Positions 42,225-51,073 of a stretch of 64,000 bases of DNA are shown here, piece by piece. This DNA comes from Lineus longissimus. Lineage: Eukaryota > Nemertea > Pilidiophora > Heteronemertea > Lineidae. Position numbers and translations under genes: made by a program. The notes beneath the pieces were generated by a model. It was not told the DNA's origin. It saw only the letters and a program-made list of their open reading frames with translations, and ran no database searches. How positions within the stretch are numbered: position 1 is the first letter of the stretch; every line of letters begins with the position of its first letter. The DNA is taken from assembly GCF_910592395.1 (NCBI RefSeq), contig NC_088321.1:9116001-9180000 (forward strand). Reading direction: 5' to 3'.

Positions 42225-42416
42225 ATTATGGCGGCTCACACGAGGCAGAGGCTGTATAGGGGCGCCGCCTAGGTGTAGCTAAGCGAACTAGCTAAGAGAT
42301 TTCTATTATAAGTAGATTATTTCTTCCTCGGGTGTGTCCGAATGGAGTACACATGCAAAAGTCTGACCTAGGTAGGTATGAATTAATAAAATGACATTTC
42401 CACAGGAAATGGAAAT
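42225..42416. repeat. DIRS right inverted terminal repeat
   Basis: Pairs with the left end over ~150 bp at about 93% by eye, and extends outward with CATTTCCACAGGAAATGGAAAT, itself a small palindrome. Confidence 0.88.
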
Positions 42417-42429
42417 ACCAGCTGTTTAA

Positions 42430-42703
42430 AGAGATCCTGTCGTGACCCAAGTCTTTATTTCGCCTGGCTGAACGTAGTAAAAATAACTAAATTGGAGATT
42501 ACCTCTTACGCAGTTCATTGACTAGAGCCAGTAATGTTATGCAACGTTATGCAATGTTAGCCAAATGAACAGCTCACCGCAGCAACTACCTAGGGGACCT
42601 TGAAACTGCTTATATCTAACAAAGGAAACTTATTCCCGCCCTAGGTTTTAACCGGGCCGTTCAAAACTCCCCATTTTTATAAGCGTTTCTCGATAGCTTC
42701 CCT
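42430..42703. mobile_element. TTAA-flanked MITE related to the Kolobok-like element (274 bp)
   Basis: TTAA at 42426-42429 and 42704-42707. Left end AGAGATCCTGTCGTGA; right end read inverted AGGGAAGCTATCGAGA. Its right ~90 bp (ACTTATTCCCGCCCTAGGTT, ACCGGGCCGTTC, AAGCGTTTCTCGATAG) closely match the right terminus of the large element at 50990-51069. It is probably moved by that transposase. Confidence 0.8.
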
Positions 42704-42707
42704 TTAA

Positions 42708-43078
42708 CTGGCTAAACAGCCGATTTAGCCTATCCACTTCAAAATGGCTAACACAGCTTATTCAGTTTTCAATTTCATAGTGGCCACCACAGCCTACAAG
42801 CCTTCCATGGCTACCACAGCCTGTAAAATCGAGAAATAAGAAGTGCCTGCCGTCGGCCATGTGTCAAGAGCATGCCTACTCTTCAGATATTTTAATGAAA
42901 TTAAATCGGTCAAAATCCGCTTCAAAATTAAAGATTTTCATCTCTAAATACCTTACACCGTTTAAATATAACCTTATCGTTAATACTGATATATCAAACC
43001 GACTGAAATGGACAAACTAAGTATATAATAGACCTTTTTTCCTGAGCTCCGTCGAAACACTTTTCTCGGTTCCAAACC
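42708..43078. other. 5' terminal region of the PAT/Ngaro-type element
   Basis: Short repeats of TGGCTA/ACAGCCT words (42709-42835) and AT-rich sequence are seen; no exon. It leads into the A1 repeat. Confidence 0.4.
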
Positions 43079-43127
43079 CGAAAAGGAAGTGGCGACACCG
43101 ATCGTCACGAGGTAACACTAATGATGT
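43079..43127 (-). repeat. Split direct repeat A1
   Basis: Identical over 49 bp to A2 at 23183-23231. It ends TGATGT at the junction with the resumed array unit. Confidence 0.88.
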
Positions 43128-43570
43128 ATGTTTTACCAGACTATTATGTTGAAGTATTGTCCTTTGCTGGATTGGGGGTACGGTTCACTTGAATAAGACA
43201 GATGTAAACAATGCATGTTTGATAAAAGAAGCAATTACACTGTTAACCCGTTGACATGAAGGTGGCAGCACCATACTGTAGTGACTCTTAAAGGGGCAAT
43301 AGGGATTACACTACATCTCCCTTTCTAAATTGTCTATGCTATTTCTGAACTTAGAACTGAACGTTCGTGCACTTTGATGTGGCTTGAAACACGTTGAAAA
43401 GAAAAGTCTGACTTATCTTAGACATGTGAACATGATACATGAAAGTCCATACTTTTAGTTTAAACCAGAAATACTTAATTTAGGACATACCTGGACATGC
43501 GTCATAGAGGTTACATAACGCTGCGCAACCTGAAATTTGCTTGATGGAAATATAGCGTCTAAGACTTTAA
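43128..43570 (-). repeat. LINE-derived array unit, continuation after the YR element
   Basis: Resumes with ATGTTTTACCAGACTATTAT and runs through CATCTCCCTTTCTAAATTGT to GCGTCTAAGACTTTAA, where the Kolobok-like element starts. The same unit continues at 51070. Confidence 0.9.
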
Positions 43571-44175
43571 AGGAGATTGCTCGTCAATCCACGTGACTAT
43601 CAGAGACACCTGCAGTGAAAATATTCAACTACTTCGGTTTCCATATAAGGGATAGTCATTAGCATATTTCTACTACAATGTTTACTACGAGTCTGAGCAC
43701 GTGGGTCACCCAGGTGGCTGTCAGGTGTTTATTGTGCTATCGGTTACCTAAATGTGGCCTTAGGCTAGAGTTCATGGCTAAATTTAGCGATGATAGCGGT
43801 AAAGGGAAGGCTGATAGTATGTAGCACAGTATACTGAGAGACAGCAAGAGAGTAGGTGAAGTTATTTGTAAGAGATTGAAGTTGTTTGTTTGAGATGGAG
43901 ATGAGTGTTGAGATGAGTGTTGATGCGGTAGTTCTTGAGGAAGTAGCAGTTGGAGGAGGGATTCTTGATACCACCGAGGATCTAATGAACGATATATTAA
44001 ATAATTCTGGGCTATTGCCTGATCTCCCGCGGGTGATGGACATTGAGGAAGACGGACCAGTCCAGCCCAGTGACTTGTCCCTTCTGCTCGCAGATGTGGG
44101 TGGGACAAGGGACGCTGGTCTGGTCAGCCTCGGACACCCTCATGACTGTCTCCGAGGGTGTTACCTACGGCCGAG

Positions 44176-45773
44176 GTGATGGCTACCAGTCCCGCTACCA
44201 GTACCTCTTGCGCTTGCAAGGCGACATGTGCAAGGGGATGCGCCTGTAAAAAGGGTATTCCCTCGCGTTTGTGCACCAATGCCTGTGCTTGTCGAATCGG
44301 AAAGTGCACTAACAGGGTGAGTGTATTATCTGTTCTAGTCCTACGAAAGTCAACACTAATCTGATAATGGGATAAAAGTGGTCAATGGTCCTGCATTCTT
44401 TTGAGACATTGTCCTCATGGGACCTATTGTAAGACCACATGTAGTTAAAAAATTATTCTTGAAATACCAGCTCTCCTCCACACATACATTCCTGTAATTT
44501 TTAAATTGCCTGGAGGTTTGGATGATGGCGCCTTAGAGTATTCTCCGTTAGAATTTATTGGCGGGAAGACGAAGAAGAAGAAAAAGGGACAATTGGCATT
44601 GAACCAAGAATGAAAGACAAACACTTTTTGTCAGAATTCTGTATTCGCCAAAAGTGGACAATAAAGACAGAATGATAATAATCCCACAAGGGTACAAGTG
44701 TTTGACAAACACCTCATGTTTTCAGACATATTTACAATAACGCATAAATGTACACTACTGTTCTTGAACAAAAACTTATTATCACATCTGGTTTCTAGGA
44801 GACGGGCCTACAAGTGCAATCCTCACAGCAGAGAAGTACCAGCATAGCAGTGCAAGATGATCAAGTGGTAAGTTAGTAGGCCTATGCATAAGTGACAACT
44901 AAACATTCTCCGAACTGACATATTTCATTACTGGTGTGTATACAATATAAACTTTAAAAATATTGATGTTATTCTATTGTGAACATTCTTGTTTTAGCCT
45001 GGTCCATCAAATGAAGTGCCCGCGACGACAGGATCTACAAGACATGCAGACCCAAGTGCAAGTCAGCCAATACACCAATAAGTGGATATTCCAATTGTAA
45101 GTATTGTATATTGATAAAAATAAATAATATGTCTTACCACTAGAATTCATCTGAGCAATAGGGTCTTTTACAGTTTACAATGGTAACCATGGTAACAGAA
45201 GCAATCATTCGTACATCACACTCAATATTACTTCATCTGTTTCGGGAGTTCATGCAGGATCTCACCAACGAAGAGGTGTGGGGTTTCGTGAAGATGGTGA
45301 TGAGTGACCAGCCTGAACTGCTGCTGACACTTACCATGCACCACGCCAAAATGCAGCGAATCAAGAGAGGTATCCCTCCCCCACCTCCTCCTCCGAACGC
45401 GCCACACAGATGCTCCTGCAAGAGGTGCAGGGTCATGCCAACCAGAGACGAGCAAGTTTGCTGCGGCAAGACTTGGCCGGATTGTGTCTCCCTGGAGCCC
45501 GCGGTTCGGAATGTGTGCATCAATGAGAAGGTCATCATTACAGCTTTCCGCGGCAACAGGGAGATGTTGGCCAACATGAACAGGGAGCGGAACAACCGGT
45601 CAATGCGACATACTGCCTACAGACAATTTGTCATGCTGAAGCATGGGTACTTGGGTAAGTCCGTGAGGGTGGTTATACCGTCTTGCTGCGTTTGGATGAT
45701 TCGGGACAGGTTCCCTGCACCTGATGGACGCTATACAGGCTTCAAACGTGCAGGCACTCTTGCTGTAGTTTAG
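44176..45773 (+). CDS. CXC-type cysteine-rich and P2X7-like ballast-domain protein
   Basis: A first exon ending at 44315 (donor GTGAGT) encodes SCACKATCARGCACKKGIPS and LCTNACACRIGKCTNR, a CXC-like zinc-binding array. Exon 2 (44799-44869) and exon 3 (~44999-45096) are Ser/Gln/Thr-rich. Exon 4 (from ~45174) encodes FREFMQDLTNEEVWGFVKMV, then RCSCKRCRVM, CCGKTWPDCVS, RHTAYRQFVMLKHGYLGK and PSCCVWMIRDRFPAPDGRYT. The Cys spacing and the R-x-x-AYR, PSCC-x-x-x-IR and FP-x-x-x-G-x-Y blocks match the cytoplasmic ballast domain of the P2X7 receptor, which binds zinc and guanine nucleotide. No channel part is present. One in-frame TAA (45079-45081) separates the two halves; without it the frame is continuous across the splice. 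The upstream start is uncertain; a plausible acidic first exon (43892-44090) is in another frame. Confidence 0.7.
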
Positions 45774-46053
45774 GCCCCCCATCACTGTCCACATCACTGG
45801 ACAGTCTTCATTCATGATCTTCATTTATATCTTGACCATCAGCACTCCCATGACTGCAAATGTAATGATAAATAAGGTTCAGTATTTGAAATATTGTCTG
45901 TCAACTAATGTTTATCTTGACTTACTATTGTTTTTATAGCAGCATGATGGTATAACCACTCTCACAGACTTTCCCAAGTACCAAAAGTCGATGTAGGGCC
46001 TCAACATGTCATAAATTAGTGTACAACTGGAAATTGTTTAGAAAGAACTTTAC

Positions 46054-49000
46054 TTACACTGCAGACTTTCCCATCCTTGACTTGTAACTCTTTAGTAGCT
46101 CTTCGGTGGACACACCCTGCACTGGTGCAATGTTTGGTGCAATGTTCTTGGGATGGTTCTCATCTGTGGTATGTTTGGCAGCGAGCCTACCCGGGCTATG
46201 TCTTCTCTCCTGCAGGACCATTAACTTCAGTGTTCTGAAAATATTTTTGATTTTTTATAAATTTTTTAAAATTCAATCTACATTTTGTTACTGTAAATTA
46301 AATTCTAATAAAATAGTTTCTTCATTGTAGCATAACTTGTTGTTAACTTCGTAACTTTATTTACCTGAGGTAACTATAATCTTTTGGTTCCTTCTTGAAC
46401 TGCAAAACCCATTGCGCACCTCCTTTGGAAAATGATTTTGTGACAACTGGCTTTCCATGGGATGTCTGAATTTTGCGATGGACATGATGGTTGTGGTCAA
46501 TGGCTGCTAACCTTGTTCTTGCTATCATAGTGTTGTACCTGGATTATAATATGGACAATAATCAGATGATCATCATCAGATGAAATGTCAGTCGCTACTC
46601 TAGCAGGACACCCCTCTATTTTGACAGCACTTGTTAGTCCCAATTGTGTTCTTCTAGATCTTACTAGGGTCTACTCATTTTTAGCTCATCCCATACCGTG
46701 AGCTTATCCCATACCGTGGCGTCCGTCGTCCGTCGTCGTCGTCGTCGTCGTCGTCCGTCGTCGTCCGTCGTCCGTTAGCAGGGCACGTTTCGTAACTGTT
46801 AGAGCTATTGAGTTGAAACTTGGTACACATGTACCCTTATGTAATGACACTTTGGAGACTAAGTTTCAATCCGATTCGTTTCATGGTTTGGCCACCAGGG
46901 GGCCAAACATTAAAAGTGAAAATATGCAATATCTCCCTTAATAGTAGTCGGGAAATTTTGAAAAAAATATGGTAGGTACTTCTAGCAAAGGTGCATCATA
47001 TATCCTCCGGTTTTTTGATTTGACCTCCTTTTCAAGGTCACAGAGGTCAAATGGTGTAAATTGGCCGTTAGGATGTAACGATGGCACGTTTCTATACTGC
47101 AATGACTATTGATACCAAATTTGGTACACATTTACCCCTTAGTCAGGTGATCTCAGGGACTAAAGTTTGGTCCAATATGATTCACCACTTGACCACCAGG
47201 GGGCAAAATCCAAAAACCTTAAAAATGTGATTATTCCTTAACTTCTTGCCCGATTGCCACCAATTTGATATCATGGGTACATCTAACCACCATACAGTAT
47301 ATGTCACACAAGTTTTTAATTTGACCTTCTTGTCAAGGTCACAGAGGTCAAATGGCATAAATTCACCGTCAGGCCGTAAGTATGGCACGTTTCTTAACTG
47401 CAATGACTATTGATCACAAATTAAGTACACATGTACCCCTTGGTCAGGTGATCTCAGGTACCGAAGTTTGGTGCGATCTGATTTGCCATTTGGCCTCCAG
47501 GGAGGGGGCCAAATCCTAAATTCTTCAAAATGCCATTATACCTAGTAATGACTTGCCCGATTGGCACCAATTTTATATCATAGGTGCATCTAATTCTAAC
47601 AACCATTCAATGTGTCACCCGGGTCTTCTTTGATTTGACCTACTTTTCAAGGTCACAGAGGTCGAATGTACTGTAAATTGGCCATTTTGGGGAAATTGTA
47701 ATTGCTTGGACCTACATCAAACCTAACACTACATGACACAATACCATGCTCTTTATCCATCTTTCCTCCACATGAGGTGAGCACAATGGCCCTGGCCATT
47801 TCATTAAAAAAAAACTTACTCAAAGCAGTTTCGTTTAGATGCATACATGTTGATTAGCCCATTGAAGTTCTCCAAGAGACCTGTATGGTGGAACCCCACA
47901 TACATCCTGAGGTCTTTAAGAAGTTTCTCGAGCATCACAACTTCTCTGACCGCCTCAAGAGTTCCTTCGTTCTGTATAGGTGGCCTCTCTTCATCAATTG
48001 CTCCATGCGAGCACTGCCCGGTTGACCATTCATGGATACCTTGAATGTGATGCAAAACAGAGAGCCACACATCCTGAAAATGATATTATGCTTGCATCAG
48101 TTTAGACTATAATACCAACACAATGCAACATACAGTGATCCACATTATGAATTGAGAGTGTTCACCCTCAGGTTAGTTGTCTGCCATGACATGCATAAAT
48201 TCACCAAGTAAGAAATAACTAACCTTTATCACATTTTGGTCACCCTTGGAAGTTTCACAACTGAAACAAAAGTGGCTTACAATGGGCTTCACCCACACAA
48301 GTAGTTCCTGGTGCCTTGTCTTCTTAGCAAGCTGTAATTACAAAGATAGTATTGCCTAATTATTGGCTCTTTGGCAGACATATTAGATCAAAACAAAATC
48401 AATTATGTTGAATGTACCTCAACAAGGGCTGAGCCAATCTTCTTGGAACGATGCCAAACATCAAGGTAGTGCTTCACCTTCAACACGTTCTGAACATCAC
48501 CCTCTTCCAGTTGGGGGAAAAGGGCCTTGATCTTCAGTTCAGAACGCTGACTACCTTCTGAAATGCATATAGATGATTTTTTTATATTTTTAGATTATAA
48601 ATTGCAATGTTTTTTTGCACCATTCGATTTGTTAAAATGACTGCCTCACCTAAAAGTACTCTCGTTGCTGTGTGATCATCTGTGGTGAACGAGTTGATGT
48701 TCACCTTCCTACAAAGATAGGCCAGACCCAAAATCGCTGCACGTCGCTCCATGTTCGGACTTTTAAGCCCAACCTCCCTCTTGTCAGTAGTTGTCAGGTG
48801 AATAACATAGCTGCTTGCAGCATCCATGAAGGAGTACTGCAAATACTTTGCAGAATATCCTGAAACATGTGAAAGAGACAAAAGAAGCATTATTCACCAG
48901 CACATCTTTGCAAGTTTTATGCAGAAGAAACACGACCTTATCCCCGACAACTTACCCGGACTGTCACACCGTCCATCACCGCATACATCAAGGCCTTGCT

Positions 49001-50770
49001 CAGCTGCCCCCAAGCTATCCATAATGATTTCATGGGCGAAATCATAATATCGGTTGACGACTGGGATGGTATAGGCATCCTGTACCCTGTAAAATGACGC
49101 AGCTGATGGAATCGCCAGATTCAGAAATTTGGCCAGGTGGGCAAATTTGGCATAGTTGTTGCCAGTCATGGTGATAGCAGCCATCATCAGTAGGTTGTTA
49201 CAATAAAATTATCGTATCCTTCCTGCTGCTCTGCCAAGGATTCTGTATATGGCGAGGTTTTTTGGTACATTTCTGGCGAATAGAAAGGGTACCGCCAATG
49301 ATGAAGTTCTCAATGATCACATCACCATCGCAAATGTGGCACAGCTGACTAGCGAAGGCGGCACTGTACAGCTCCAAACATTTCGTATGAGAACAAATAA
49401 AGAGCTGATCGGCAAGAAGGTTCTCATCGCTTTCAGACATCCCTGCCTCCAACTGACGCTCGTATCCATCAGGAAGCAACCTGGAATAGAATAGATAAAC
49501 AGTTAGGCATCATTCAAAATGATGGACTCATTCAAATGATTGACAATCATGATTTTCCATTACTGGTAGGCCTTATTAGTAATACATGTATATTATTATT
49601 AGGACACTATGCTTTTAGGACTCAACTGAACTGGATTTCATTACCCCAAATGAACAGGATGTGAATCCCAAAACCAAATGTATATCGGGTCAGGTGAGGT
49701 ATCTATGTCTCATCTGTTCAATAAATAAAACACTTGTTTAACGTCGTTAGTCACCTATTGTTTTAAACTCGATCAAACACTTCTCCTCTGACCATGTCCT
49801 CAGTAACAGGTGCAGATTGGACTGGCTCCTCATCAAGTCCTTCAAATTCATCTATGATGCTGTGGTCAGCCTCCAATTCATCTTCAGCTTCATGAATCTG
49901 AAACATACGGTAAAGAGACTATCCTAGGGCCTACATGTTGTATGCCATGATATGAAAATTTAACTTTAGTTCTGTGTGTTGGGAACTGTAGCCTACTAAT
50001 TGGCCTTGATTCTTTGATGAACACGGTTATGAAGTTTTTCAGCCTCTCAAAAAGAGAAAGTAGACTTCATTGAATATCAGGCCTACAGAAATGTAGTTAC
50101 CTCCAAGTCGGCTGCACCCTCATTGATCATCAAAGACATCTCCAATGCACATTCTGCATCCTCATCATCTGACTCTCCCATGTCCTCATCAGGCTCGTCA
50201 TAAATGATGCTATCCAACAAATCACCAACTCCACTTATGTCAGGAAAGCTGGCATCATAAACAGATCTAAGAGAACTGCAAGAAAACAAAGGCATGAATT
50301 ATGAAATGCAACAGGGATCAACAGATGCCCTATCTGTACAGTAGCCTATAGGCAATGTACAGAGTGGGGGGGTCAATTCAGTTCATTAAAATGTAGGCCT
50401 AGACTAAATAGAGATATAATGGATCACAAGTCGTCTTCCTAGGCCGATCCAAGCTCCAAGGCCTACAGTTTTATGTGTCAAACAATCTAAGCGTCTGGCT
50501 GGCAAGATGCCCGGCGATTTTGTGTTTACATTGCTGATATACAGTACACACGTAAATGTACACAAACCTTGCGGCCCCGACTGCTGCAGGAGCATCAACT
50601 TCCATTGGGATATTCGGCAATGGAAGGCCCTCGAGAGTCCCGAGAAGAAACTTGGCAAAGTCCTCATCGAAATAAAAACCATAATCCTTCCTCCTCTGTC
50701 TCCAACAATTGAAAGTTTCGGCAGTAAACCGTATTCGTTTATCCGCAAGCGAGGTAACTTGACGAGGCAT
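46054..50770 (-). CDS. Kolobok-like DDE transposase, about ten exons
   Basis: Start MPRQVTSLADKRIRF (50770); exon 1 to 50568, acidic exon 2 50275-50101, exon 3 ~49898-49770. Exon 4 (from 49482) has CHICDGDVIIENFIIGGTLS. The core follows: FHRVQ-type segment, then VCGDGRCDSPG (Asp) at a GTAAGT donor near 48958, YSAKYLQYSFMDAAS, SFTTDDHTATRVLLG (Asp), HYLDVWHRSKKIGSALVE, LAKKTRHQELLVWVKPIV, then FHHTGLLENFNGLINMYASKR (Glu) and a later exon with MIARTRLAAIDHNHHVHRK and KKEPKDYSYLR. The last exon ends KSYKSRMGKSAV-stop at 46054. The D-D-E spacing and the DVWH motif fit a cut-and-paste transposase. A single frame offset near 49200 is either a tiny intron or damage. Introns are all GT-AG where checked. 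Confidence 0.75.
46674..47700. repeat. (CGTCGTC)n tract plus three ~305-bp tandem repeats in a transposase intron
   Basis: A GTCGTC/GTCCGTCG tract (46719-46777) is followed by three related ~300-315-bp units with landmarks TGGTACACATGTACCC, GGCCACCAGGGGGCCAAA, and CAAGGTCACAGAGGTCAAAT at 47033, 47334 and 47648. Such repeats are widespread noncoding elements in marine invertebrates. Each unit carries AGGTCA-CAG-AGGTCA (last unit AGGTCG). No gene is seen. Confidence 0.8.
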
Positions 50771-51073
50771 GGTGTTATACTATAATAGTACCTTACGAAT
50801 CCGCATGGAGCGCGTTATCGATAATGGTCGCAAATAATGTCAAAAACATAAAACGTTATCGTAAATATTGTTATATTTCTGGATATTGGAGTATGTAAAT
50901 GATAAGGAGACCTAAACCAATGACAGACCAGTATCCTATGAACCTTACTAGTGATTTGGGGTTCTTGAAACTCCTTAGATTTATCAATGAAAGCTTATTC
51001 CCGCCTTAGGTTTTTACCGGGCCATTCATAGCACACCAATTTCTTAAGCGTTTTAACGAGAACTGTCCTTTAA

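Larger units (their letters stand above)
37104..42416 (+). mobile_element. DIRS-type tyrosine-recombinase retrotransposon, internally deleted
   Basis: Inverted terminal repeats pair 37104-37270 with 42225-42416 (shared GTCAGACTTTTGCATGTGTA, CGAGGAAGAAATAATCTA, CTAGGCGGCGCCCCTATACA). An internal complementary region at 42065-42170 contains the complements of both ends back to back, the hallmark of DIRS. Genes run Gag, RT-RNase H, recombinase on the plus strand. The coding part is strikingly GC-rich relative to its AT-rich surroundings. Most of the RT palm is missing, and stops and frameshifts occur, so this copy is inactive. Confidence 0.9.
22889..43127 (-). mobile_element. PAT/Ngaro-type tyrosine-recombinase retrotransposon, 20.2 kb with nested insertions
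   Basis: The coding strand is minus. The ends carry split direct repeats: B2 22889-22958, A2 23183-23231 adjoining B1 23232-23301, and A1 43079-43127. A copies are 49/49 identical and B copies differ at one of 70. No target duplication is present; the hexamer TGATGT, shared by the element end and the target, marks both junctions (22883-22888, 43122-43127), as expected when a recombinase joins a circle to a matching site. It encodes Gag (27620-26399) and RT-RNase H-recombinase (26371 to ~23640). The interior holds a MITE, an Academ-like element, a DIRS element and a TTAA MITE. Confidence 0.8.
43571..51069. mobile_element. Kolobok-like two-gene DNA transposon, 7.5 kb, TTAA target
   Basis: TTAA at 43567-43570 and 51070-51073; removing the element restores the unit (GCGTCTAAGACTTTAAGATG, as at 53763-53782). 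Imperfect inverted ends: AGGAGATTGCTCGTCAA left, AGGACAGTTCTCGTTAA right. It carries a plus-strand CXC/ballast gene (to 45773) and a minus-strand DDE transposase (46054-50770), convergent. Known Kolobok elements use TTAA and a transposase with a GDG-x-x-DSPG motif (recollection); a THAP finger, usual in Kolobok, is not evident here. Confidence 0.75.

Noticed and set aside
43886-44179. Acidic frame upstream of the CXC exon as a certain first exon
   Set aside because: It is in a different frame and I could not identify a convincing donor-acceptor pair, so it is mentioned only as possible.
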